In this document: positions 12,401-24,400 of the stretch, in pieces
How the letters are laid out: each line of letters starts with the position of its first letter
Numbering within the stretch: the stretch's first letter is position 1
Source of the DNA: Galaxea fascicularis
Taxonomy: Eukaryota > Cnidaria > Anthozoa > Scleractinia > Euphylliidae
Length of the DNA stretch: 64,000 bases
Reading direction: 5' to 3'
Assembly: GCA_948470475.1 (NCBI GenBank)
Contig: OX419338.1
Coordinates: 31,722,882-31,786,881 of the forward strand
Position numbers and translations under genes: made by a program
The notes under the pieces: model-generated
Database searches by the model: none
Told to the model about the DNA's origin: nothing
The model's input: the letters and a program-made list of their open reading frames with translations, nothing else

Positions 12401-15400
12401 GCTCCGGGAATCAACTGCTCTACTCTTCCAAGTCTCCACTGACTTCGGGGAAGGTTATCTTCAAACACAGTAACTACATCTCCGACTGATATGGAGATCC
12501 TGCTTCCAGGTTTGGAACGCTGGCGATGACTGTTCCGTAATTCTGTCACATACTCTCTACTCCAGCGTTTCCAGAAGTGCTCTAGTAGCAACCCCAAGTA
12601 CCTCCTTCGTCTTGGGAGGTCTTCAGATGATACCGCTTGGTTAATGGAATCCTGACTGCTTGATCTAACCTCAGGCAAGGATAGGATTCTTCTTCCATAC
12701 AATAAATGGCTTGGCGTCAAGGGTTCTTCAGGATCATCTCAGGACACATATGTCAACGGTCTAGAGTTCACTGTCCCTTCCACTTCAACCAAAACCGTAT
12801 GCAGCTCATCATAGTTAAGCCTTGCATTCCGTAAGGTCTTTCTTAAGCACCTCTTCACATTCTGGATCATTCTTTCAAAAAAGCCACCCCACCAGGGTGC
12901 TCTGTCCACACTAAACCGCCATGCAATTCTTCTCCCTGCAAGGAACCTCTTGACACTAGGACACGAAAACACCTTACGCAAAATCTTTGCTGTAGACTTG
13001 AACGTCTTCGCATTATCTGACACAATGATCGCCGGTATGCCCCTTCTGGCTGTGAATCTTCGCAAACAGCGGATAAATACATCAGCTGACAAATCCGTAG
13101 CAAGTTCCAAGTGAACGGTCCTAGTTGAACAACACGTGAACAGAAGGACATACACTTTCTTCAAATCCGAACAGTTCGATTCCTTAATGTACAGCGGTCC
13201 TGCATAATCCACTCCAACATAAGTAAATGCAGGTTCCTGACTTAATCGAAATTCTGGTAGATCAGCTTAAGGGGGTACTCTGTAGCCACGGCCTTCATAT
13301 CTGCGACAAACGGTACAGCTAGCAATTGTTTTCCTTACGAATTGTCTTCCCCTGATTATCCAAAATCTCGTCCTCAGCTGGGCAAGGGTAGCTGCCACCT
13401 TGCTGTGGTGCACTCTCTTGTGGGCTTGTCTCACCATTAATGTCGCAATATGGTGGTCTCGAGGTAGCAGGGCTGGAAATTTAGTTTCGTGTGGTAGGTC
13501 AGCATTGGCGATTCGTCCCTTACACCTCAACACTCCACTGTCGTCATCGTAAAGACCAAACTCGCGTTTCAATTGACTGTAATTTGCTTGGGACTTCAAG
13601 TTTTTCTGGACATTCTTCAACCACTGTGTTTCGGCATTTGCAACTTCAGCTTCTGTGATTTCTCCCCGCCAGACAGTTTCTTCTTGTAATATTTTGGCCT
13701 TAATCTTTAGATTTCTGACAAAACGTAGTACCAAGGCTGTAACACGGAATAATGTGTCGCAACAGCTGAAGTTTGTAACTGGAATACAAGCTTCAAGATC
13801 AGGTCTGCTGGCTGTGGTGAGGAGTAGTGATACATCGGAAGCCTTCTCTGCTGTTCCTTTCTTTAACTCTGCACGGCATTCTTCCGTCACAGGTTGGGGT
13901 TCATCTTCAGACCTTGGCCAACTGGACGCCGGCTCGGATAGCCATGTGGGTCCCTGCCACCATAATCGGTTGCTCTGCAAATTCGAAGCAAACTGTCCTC
14001 GCGATCCAATATCTGCAGGGTTTTCGATCCCCGGGCAATGACTCCACATTGATTTCTCTGAAAGGGACAAAATTTCATTCACGCGATTCTGGACGAACTG
14101 CTTCCATTCCTTGGACCCCTTGATCCAGCAGATTGCAGTCTTGCTGTCTAACCATAAGTAGGTCTTGTCAATTTTGGTCTGAGATTGCAGTGCTTCCCTT
14201 ACTGAAGATGCTAGTCTTGCGAGAATTACTCCTGACAGTAATTCTAGCCTAGGAATAGACTGCCTTGAAAGTGGAGCAACTCTGGTTTTTGATGTCAGCA
14301 AAACTGGAAAGTAGCCACTGCTCGCCTCTAGAACCAAGTACACAACAGCGCAGTACGCCTTCTCAGATGCGTCCTCAAAACCATGAAGACAGCGAGACGT
14401 TACCACCTCTTCCACGCCTCCATACACGCACCGAGGAACCAGGATTTCCTGCACCTCTTGTAGATCTCTAAGCCACTTGTTCCACTGTTTTCGTGCCTCT
14501 TCCGGGAGTGCTACATCCCAGTCAACATTCTCCTCACAAAGCGTTTGAAACAGCACCTTCATATGTACCAGAACAGGACTGAGAATCCCAAGGGGATCAA
14601 AGAGACTTGAAGTGACCTTCAACAAATTTCTTCCGGTTGGTTCCAGACCTTCTGCAAGCCTCAACAACGCTTCAAATTTGAAGATAAATTCATCTGAAAC
14701 ACAGTTCCAATTTAGACCCAGGACCTTATGTTGATTCTTCATCTCAAGCTTTTCCAGGTTTCCTGTGGTGGTTTTTGCATAAGACTCAGTGTCTTCCACT
14801 ACCATCTTAGATTCAGTGTTACTTTCCGCAACTCTAGCTTGCTCTTCAGATATTAGTTCAAGGAGCTTGGGTGAATTAGAAACCCACTTCCTTAGGTTAA
14901 AACCTCCTTCTGACAGGCACTTCCTTGACTTCCGGTAAAGCAACAACCCTCTCTCAACCGTCCCTTCGCTTGACACTAAGTCATCCACATAAAACGAGTT
15001 CATCAAGTTCTCAACAAACTCTGGATCTGCTTGGTACTGGCTGATATGGTGCTTCAAAGTAGCATTCAACAAGAATGGGCTGGCATTGACACCAAACACG
15101 ACACGACAAAATCTGTACAGCACCAGACCTGGATCATCCTCCATCACACCATCAACCCAAATAAACCGTAGCGCATCCCGATACTCCTCTCTAATTCCAA
15201 CGTTCAGAAAAGCCTTTTCAATGTCGCCTACCAGGGCAATTTTCCTTTCTCTGAACCGCAGGAGAATCTTGAAAATTGTAGGGGTTAAAGCCGGCCCTGA
15301 ATAAAGGCAATCATTTAGACTAGGGCTGTCCTTAGTTGCCTTGGACGAAGCATCGAAAACAACACGCAACTTGGTTGTTAGGGCGTCCTTACGCAACACT

Positions 15401-18400
15401 CCATGATGAGGTAAGTAATGTACCCTTCCAACATCTGGATATTTCGCACGGTCCACCTTCTCAATTATCCCACACTGCAACTGATCCTGAATAATGGAAT
15501 TATACTCTCTCAAGATCTGTGGTTCTCTTCTTAGGCGTTTCAATTGTGAGCTCAATCGCGCTACACTGTTCTGAAAGTTATCAGGAAGCAACTCATGGTG
15601 CTCCTTCCAGGGTAAGTGCACGGAATACCTGCCGTATTCAAAACTTAAATTCTTTTCGAAAGCTTCATGGACTGTATCTCGATCTCGAATACCAACAGAA
15701 TCCAAATCCCATAGTCGCTGCAGATCCTTCTGCAGGGTATCTCCAGTTTCTCTCGAATTTACTCTCAAGACATGAGTCGACGAAAACTGTATACTCGACA
15801 GCTTCTCCTGGGGAAGGTTTTCAACCGGACCGGACAACACCCAGCCCACTTTCGTTGAGACAGCAACGGGACCACCTTGACCCGACTCCTCCCCCCGTAT
15901 CGTCTTGCCATCAAAAAAATTCCAGATGTAGTCTGAACCAATCAATAAATCAATCTGCATAGGACCACAATCAGCGCACGTGTCAGCAAAATCAATGTCC
16001 TTCAAGCGTTGATAGGTCTCCTTTACCCAGTGAAGATCTTGGCCTTGCAAATCACTACAAATACGAGGGACTGAGAAGGCATTCAAAGTCATTGCAAAGC
16101 CTGTCTCTGGCTTAGTTAGAGCTAACTCAATGAGATTAACTGCTTGCAACTGCTGGTCCTGGCTACCAAATGTAGCGATCCGTAGTGTCTCTGTCTTGAC
16201 AGTCTCCACTTTCAGTGCATTCACCACTCCCTGGGAGACATACGACCTCTGAGCCCCAGTGTCAAATATAGCACGAACCTTTAAACTGTGGCTGGATTCC
16301 ATTCGTGGTCTTGATACAACAACTTGAGTAGTTTGAAGAAACACATGCATTCCGGAACTGACATGCATTACAGGTGTGGACATTTCAGGCAAATTACATG
16401 CACCATCCAGTGCAGAATTAGCGCTTACACATGAATTCCCACTATCACAAACAGCCACGTGATGACGGCCCTTGCACACAAAACACTGAATTTTTGAGTC
16501 ACAATTTCGGGCCAAGTGTCCTCCACGGCGCAAACAAATGAAACATCTCCCTTGTTTCCTCAGAATATCCCTCCTCTGGTCAGTGTTTGTCACAACACGA
16601 CACTCAGCTGCTCGGTGGTTTCCCTTGCAAAACAAACAGTTAAACTCCGCCCGATTTCCACTCAGTAGGGCACTCCCAGTTGTGTACGGCTTCCTAACAG
16701 GCGATTTTTCAACAGATGGGCGAATGTTACAGCGCTCACGAGCCTCCACTTCGAGTTTTACGGCTTGAAGTACAGAGTCGAGCTTCCAGTCATCCTTGTG
16801 TTCCCGACTTACTATCAAACGTAACTCTTCCGGTAATTTTTCCATAAAAATCGGTATCAGCAAGGCACCATATTGATCTGATTTGATTCCAAGGGCCTGT
16901 AAACCCCTCACTTGGATTTCCACCTTATCAAGCACAGCGCGCAAGCCTTTGATGTCTGCAAACGCCGTCACCGGTTTCAACTTCAAAAGAGCCTCCATGT
17001 GGGAACTGATTATAAGCTGTTTATTTCCAAACCTCTGCTTCAGGATATCAACAGCATTCGTGTAATTAGACTCTGTCAATACCAGTCCAGTTATAGCCGT
17101 TAAAGCTATAGGTTCATTGGATTCGTTTTCGCTAGTTTGGCATCGTTGTAGTTTTACCAGAGCGGCATGAATTTCGGCGCGAAATTCCTCCGATTCTTCT
17201 ACTTCAATTACGATGTTCGGCTCCTCTACTGCCGCCAGAATTGACTCATCCAGTGCTTTTAAGGTCACTAATTTATCGTTGAGCGTAATAATAATCCTGG
17301 CAACCTTATCCTTCGCAACAGTTGAACTATCAAATTCATACCGAGCTTCGTTCACGGCTACAAGCACTTTCTTCGTATGTTCTCTGTGTGCTTCGCGAAT
17401 CTTCTTATTCTTGGCCAATTTTCCCGGCATGTCGATCACATCCGGCTCGAAGGACCACTTGTCGTGAATTTTATGTCTATCTTCCTTTATATTCCATCAA
17501 AAAATACAGAATTCAGCAAGCGAACGGGTTTCAAAACCGAACAACTACACTCCATACAGAGAAAAAACATATTCTCCTTCAACCACAAAAATATACAGCG
17601 TACAATGTTCACGTGATCACGTGTGTTAACCGCGTGATCTGTCCACGTGCAAAAATGTTCAACATATGTAACGCTAATCTGTATGTAACGCAACGAACAA
17701 CAAAATAATCCGCGACACAAACCAAAAATTTACATACAACAAGGTAGCAACACGTGTCGCCTTCAACCTTTGGTGCGTGGTGTGACCGCAAAGTCGGCCG
17801 AAAGCACTAACTACAGTTAGGTATGATGTCACGTAACTTGAGACTAACTTAAGTGAAACTTAAGTTACGTCGTAGATGTGACCGCAGCCAATTTTGTTTT
17901 GCAGAATTTGCATATAAATAAAGTTTAGTTCCCAGCGGAGAGACAGACTATCGTTTTTGACCACCAACATGGCCGCCATAACGTCACATGCAATTCAGCA
18001 ATATTTTTGAAACGGAGGTTTTTTCCTCCGTATATGAAAAAATCTCCGTCCACACGCAGCGTATTCGAGTCGCATTTGCCCGATTTGAATACGCTAGCCT
18101 TCCGCACAGAGCATGCGCACGCATGCGCTCTTTATAGTATCACAGACCTTTGACGTCATAGTATTAAAAACCTGCGTATTCGCCTGTCCACACGTATACG
18201 ATAAGCCGGCGTTTTAAAAGATATCCAGTCTGGAGGGCGCATTCGAAAACCTCCGGAAACACCGGTTACGTGTGGACGAAGGCGAAAGCGGAGAAAAAAA
18301 ATATCCGTTTTCAATAATATCCGGATACGTGAGTAGCGGGCCTAAAGAGCTAAAGGAAGGGAACAAACATGAACGCCACAAAACAATAGGTTTAACGAGA

Positions 18401-21400
18401 AAAACAAAAAACAATCAATCTGCACGTGCGTTTACATTTTTGTACATTTCTTTGTTGTCTTCTGCAAAAAAAAAAACAAACAAACAAACAAACAAACAAC
18501 GTGAAATGACCAAACTTTAGCTTTTCTCGAGAATGTGAGCGCAAGACGGAAAATATCTTACTTTAGCGCCTTCATAGTAACGTTGTTCCTTACGAGTACG
18601 CATGCATTTTTCAAGTTAAAAAAAATTGGAATTATCGCGAAAGCGTTACGAAAACGAGAAGTTATAATTATTTCAAAACGACTCTTTCGCTGACATCTCC
18701 CGGCTGTTACCTTGTAAGAAGGAAGATGGTTTTGGAAACGAAATATTAAAATATTAATTCACCTTCCTCAATCCTGTAACTTTTTCGCAGTTTTTCATAG
18801 CTGCGTGGGATAACTACAATAGAACCCGGTGGCCGTATTAACGGGTTGGTCGTATGGCGGGGTTTCACTGTATTTAGGAACTAGACCTATACCTAAGAAC
18901 GGCGTTGGGGCAAAGAAAAAGAAAGAAAGTCACCATTTTCGTTGACGCTCTCGGGGAAACTTTTAATTGCCTTTTCTCGTTTCACGTTGCTTTAACGAAG
19001 ACGGCAAAGAAACGTACGATAACGCAAAACACAAGGTCCGAGCGATTGTTTTTGCTCACTAGATAGAGCAAATGTTGAGGCGTTCTCGTTGCCGCTGCGG
19101 GTCCTCGTTGCTTTAACTCCCCAACAATGAAGTTGAAAATTGCATACATCAGAACAAAGCACTGAATTGAAAGGATTCGTGTACATTGAATGTAGTAACT
19201 TTGATTCACTTTCGTCACCATCAAGCCAGGTAGGAAAGGCGACAAGCTTCAGTTTCTCTCTGCACTGTTTGGAGTTAGGAGTTTTGTGTGATGGAATCAA
19301 GCCACGGCAAACGGGCATGCCCCATTCACAAGTGCAGTGTACCGTACAATGTAGTTCATGTATAAGTTAGTATGCCATTAAGAACAAACGTTCGGTGCAG
19401 TGGATCGTACAAAACCGTTCTGTCGCTCAGTGACAAGTGATTCCTAAAGATAGTGCTTCCACATGAGATACAGAGGTGTTGAGCACCGAAAAAGCTTGCT
19501 ACTCCATATTGAGGGTGTATATAATAAACACTAGGGAGCTTACGACGGCAACGAGAACGCCAAAAAACATTGGGATTAATGAGCCAAAACAATACTCTGT
19601 ACGTGCGTTTTACATTTTGGTACATTTCTTTGTCGTCTTCTGCAAAACCATAACATGAAATGACCAAATTTTAGATTTTCTCGAGAACCTGAGCGCATGA
19701 CGGCAAGTTTTTCTTTCATTTTTTTTTGGCTTTAACACCGTTCACAGTAATTTAGATCCTCTACAGCTCGCCAGCATTTTTCACGTTAACCAAATTGGAA
19801 TGATCGCGATAGAGTTCAACTCCTTACTAAAACGAGTAATATTTTAAAATGGCGTTCTCGTTGCCGTCGTTGTCGTTGTTAAGGTCCCTAGAAAACTGAC
19901 GCCGACTTTAAACACTCCTCACCACTTTAACACTAACCTGTCCAGATGAGCGATGGTGACGATTTCGCCTCCAACGTAGTAATTGAGTCTGTTAACAGCA
20001 TTAGTGTAGATGAAACAGTCTCCAACCCAAATGCCAGTCTTGACACAATCCTCGATCTCACCACAAACCTGGAATGACAATCATTTACTCGTTCAAACTT
20101 AAATATTAATATGTATAGTAAGTATTAGTAACCAAACCATCAACTCTCGAGAAGATACAAACGGTTAAAGCAAGTGATAAAAATAATTATGTTGCAGAAT
20201 TTGCAGACTTCTCAGCCACTGTATAATTATCTCAGGTGTATAGTGAAAGCCATGACTCCAGAGTCAGTTTGATTTCCCTCTCCGTGGGAGTGCATGTGAT
20301 CATCAAAATGATGATCTGGTTTGTTGATGGTAGGCCGTATCTCAAATATTCATTTAAGCGCTGTCTTGTGATAAAATGTTGCGTGTCTTTTGTTTTACAG
20401 AACAATGAACCACAAAGCAAAGTTATGGGAATGAATAACAAAAGGAAACACGCGCATTTCTGGACACGTATACGCAAAAAACATGCGTGCCCCTTGTGTG
20501 TGCGTTGGATACTTATTTCTGCACTGCGCTGTATTGTGCAGGAAGGCATTTGTAGAACGATTCCCGTCTCATCATTTGAAGGAAACAAAAAAGAAAAACA
20601 AAACAAACACCTTCTACAATATGAAAACGTTGTAAACTGCACTGCACATGTGTATGGCATAATTTTTGGCAGTCTTGCTGTGAAAATGTTTATCAATCAT
20701 TCATGATGATCAATCATTCATTTGCTTTTGTTCTCACTCTGGTGCCTCGACTTAACGAGCTGTAAGTAAAAACTGCTCTCCTTACATCAAATGCATCCTC
20801 AATGCCATCCTCAGTCATCAGCTCTGGTGATTCCAGGGCTTTGGTGACATTTTCAGCAACATACTTCAGAATAAAGAACGAGTCTTCTGTTGCTAAGCAA
20901 CATAGCTCGCCACTGTCGGCCCAATAAATCTATGACCAGAAACATACGATACAAGTCAGTGAAGAAAATGAATGAACAAGGATAGTAAAGACGAGGAGAA
21001 CTCAGAATGATGTCAGTAATCAACACACCGGTACATTCCCGTTGTCTATAATTAAATCAATAATAATCTTGTGTTGCAATAAGAAATAATTATGAGCTCA
21101 AAAGCAGCACAATTAACAATTATTCACCGAAATGGAGGTAACTGATATCCACCACTTTCACCAACACTGAGGTGAATAATTATTTTAGTATATACCCACA
21201 CAAGCTGAATAACTGGCGTTCATTACTCGGGCTTCCACTGGAATGCCCAAGTCTAAATATATCGTCCTTTCTTCTTCTTCGTCGTCGTCGACGTTTTCCA
21301 CAAAGCTCACTTCCGGCCCGAAAAGTTATCTTGAGATTGCATCACAAAAGAAAGCCGCCACTGTGTTGAATTTGTAAAGGCCGATTTACACGGTACGATT

Positions 21401-24400
21401 TTTGCTTACGACTGTCGCATGCAACTTCTGTAGCGCGCGCTGCTCGCGCCATGCAAAAAATCGTATACGACTCTTGTCATTCAATGTTACCTATACCTAC
21501 GACTGTTGTATGGTTTTAAAACATGATTCAAAATCCTACGACAAATTTTAGGCCGCGTGCATCTGTCGTAGAGACGTTGTAGGAGCATTCACAAGATATA
21601 ACTTTGTTCTACGTTGTGTCGCATATGCCAAGACGTGCGCGACGAATCGTACCGTGTAAATCGACCCTAAGAAGCCACGCTCCGAATGGAAGCGAAGAAG
21701 CAATGCAATTTTCTGTACCGTGATGATCAATGATACCTTGGGGCCGAAATAAAAAAAAAAGAGGAACTAAGATCTCGTTTTGCCAAGTTTGTGTATTATA
21801 ACGACAACCGTGTTGACATGTGATTGCGTGGGTCCAGACGTCGTGATCGCTCGTGAACCTATCAGAATACCTGTGTAAAAGCGAAAACGACTGTCACAGG
21901 AAAGGAGAAAACTAAGCCGTGATTTATCAGTGTTGTATATTGAATCACTGCTGTCTCAAAATTGTAGTACGATTTGTTAGTGCTGGCACTTATAATACTG
22001 TTATGTCACAGTAAACATTGCTCAAAAACAGAACTTACACTGAAAATAACGGAGTAGTGTTCTCAAGTGGAAATACTCGGAAAAGAATTTTCCGAGCCCC
22101 CAACAGGAGTCGAACCCATGACCTTCCAGAATACCGGTTGGACGCTCTAACCACTGTGCTATGGGAGACTCTTGGTGAGCAAGGTCATATACTAGGTTCC
22201 TATATGAGTGACACGTGTCCTGCCATACTGCAAGGCTCCACATGTCGAAATGACAAATGTGAATGAATTTTTCACTTTATCCAAGTCACCAATCCATTTA
22301 TCATTTATTTCGAACTTACACTCTTTGGCTGAATTTCAATCCTACGCACAAGATCTGTGCTCTCCCAGTCAAAGAACGCCAGCCCACTAACTGACTTAAC
22401 ACCAAGGAGATGCCCGCCATAGATATCTGAGAAGTAAAAAAATAATTTTATGAGAATATAAACATACAAATACATAACACCACAATCACAAGTAAAAAGA
22501 TAAGGAGTAAAAGAGAAGGCCATTGTTACATGTACAGACTGTAGATGTATTTACATCAAATAATAATATTTATAACAACAACAAAAAAATATCCTTACTT
22601 TCTGCCCCATATTCGGGCTTGAATGATTTTCTCTCTTTAAAGTTCTTGAAGATCTTGATCTTGTTTCCATCTCTGATCGCATATCTGCATTAATTTCAAA
22701 GTGGAACCAATTTCAAAGTGGAATTAGTGGAACCAAACAATTACATGTATTTAAGAAATGAAAATCATAAAGAATTGAATCCTACTTGTAAAATAATACA
22801 GCACGTTGTATACAATCATTGTATAAAGTCAACAAAATCCAACTTTGTTGCGCCAAACATGCTGCATGCATTTCAGTGTCACCATGTTGAGTACTGCAGG
22901 GTGTTAAAACACAGGAAAACACCCAACATAATGGAACCAATAGTGTTAAAATGTGGTTGGCCAACACTGTTGTGAACAAGTCATTTGCACTGCACTGACC
23001 TTTATAATAACGGAAACTGCCAGAACCCCACAAAGTATCAGGGATGCACACACCTCCCACCAATGTGGCCCAGGTTCGATTCCTGGTCTCAGCATCATAC
23101 ATGTATTTACAATCATGTATGTGGGTTGAGTTTGTCGTTAGTTCTTGTCCGGTTTTTCGTTTCCTCAAAAACCGACACCTACTTAACTCTGTGTTAGCTT
23201 GTAAAAGTTACCCTCTCTGTTCTGTTCATTTTTATTTACTAACACAGGTACACTACTCTTGGTGAAAATGCACAGGTTAAGGTCTGAGAGCACTGTGTTT
23301 AATAGTGTATGTCCATAAAGTACATTGTAAGGTTCAGCTACAGTGTACATATGAAGATCAGAGTGACACGACAATGTTATGATTATACAGGAACAAAGTA
23401 ATGTAATAATGAAAAATTAATATAAGAATGAGAGCAACATACTCGGATGAATCAGAGGCCCAAACAAACTCTTGAGCTGATCCAAAGCTTTTGTTCCTCA
23501 GTGCCATAGCTGTGTAAATGATGTATTCTCCATCACCACAGACCACCACAAACCTAAGAAATACAAGAAATACAATAAAGAGTGAAAAAGTAATGGTACA
23601 ACACCAGAAAGAAAGTAATCAGTAGTAAGCCAGGGCTTCCATTGGTTAGAAACTTTGTCTCTCTGGCTGTCAAGTACAGTGTACAGTAAATTTTCCATGA
23701 CTTACATTTAAAGTACATTTGCTACATGGATCTGGAAAAAAAAAAACTTCAAAAAACCAGAACAGTACAGCTGTACATTAACATATGAAGCAAACATTGA
23801 CCAAATAAGGTTGAAGGTAATATCAGACCAGCATGGGAAACACCCCAAAAGACCAGGCATCCAGGCTGCAGTCTTCAACTACAAAGGTTAGAGTGAATCA
23901 AGTGTCACATAACATTGTACCTTCCATTAGGATTATGCGACAGAGTCTGTGGAAACATCTCACATGGACCCATGTCCTTTATGGCAAGAGGCAAACGTTC
24001 ACCATCTTTGGCATCATGATCTGATCAAGACAAGACGAACTACCACTCAAGATACAGTGTACAACATACATCTACAGGTATGGGTTTAATTTATGAAGGA
24101 CACTGTAGTTTACATGTTTAATCATTGAAATGCATGTACACGCAAGGCCCAACAAAATGGCTGTGCAAGAAACAAATTTAATTTGGCTGGATGAAGTTTG
24201 AGCTTAACTTGGGCCAATGCGGTCTTTACTTTACTTTATGTATTTTTAGGACAAATCAGTCCAGGGGAAAGGTGCGAAACAGGCTATATACAGCCCTTAA
24301 TGAAGCACCAACCCATGAAACACACTGAAATAGAATAGGTCAGCACTAGGGGTGGTCACAGCCAGGGTTCGTTACGTCCCTAGTGGTTCTTTAACGTCCC

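Larger units (their letters stand above)
11929..17719 (-). mobile_element. BEL/Pao LTR retrotransposon, nearly intact
   Basis: A 5,791-bp element in - orientation sits inside a COPB2 intron. Two 260-bp LTRs differ at only two visible positions. A primer-binding site lies inside the 5' LTR (17,440-17,457), a polypurine tract inside the 3' LTR (12,189-12,198), and one continuous gag-pol frame lies between them in the order gag, protease, reverse transcriptase, RNase H, integrase. Integrase at the 3' end and the DTGA/YVDD motifs place it in BEL/Pao. Two in-frame stop codons (13,267-13,269 and 12,739-12,741) break the integrase region, so this copy is probably not autonomous. I see no convincing 4-6 bp target duplication; only AAC is shared by the flanks. 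Confidence 0.95.

Noticed and set aside
12867..13151. Alternative-frame and antisense open frames within 12.2-17.5 kb
   Set aside because: All are shadows of the single BEL/Pao gag-pol frame.
17437..17439. GTG as the gag-pol start
   Set aside because: It lies at the edge of the primer-binding site, and an ATG follows nine bases later at 17,428-17,430; animal retroelements normally start at ATG.
20232..20706. Overlapping ~155-codon open frames on both strands
   Set aside because: They lie in a COPB2 intron, overlap each other almost exactly on opposite strands and show no domain; one strand's lack of stops explains the other only by chance.
22090..22172. Possible functional tRNA gene (- strand)
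   Set aside because: A and B boxes are present, but the acceptor stem and anticodon arm do not pair properly and a SINE body follows directly. The same holds for 24,540-24,617, 24,848-24,925 and 38,550-38,632.
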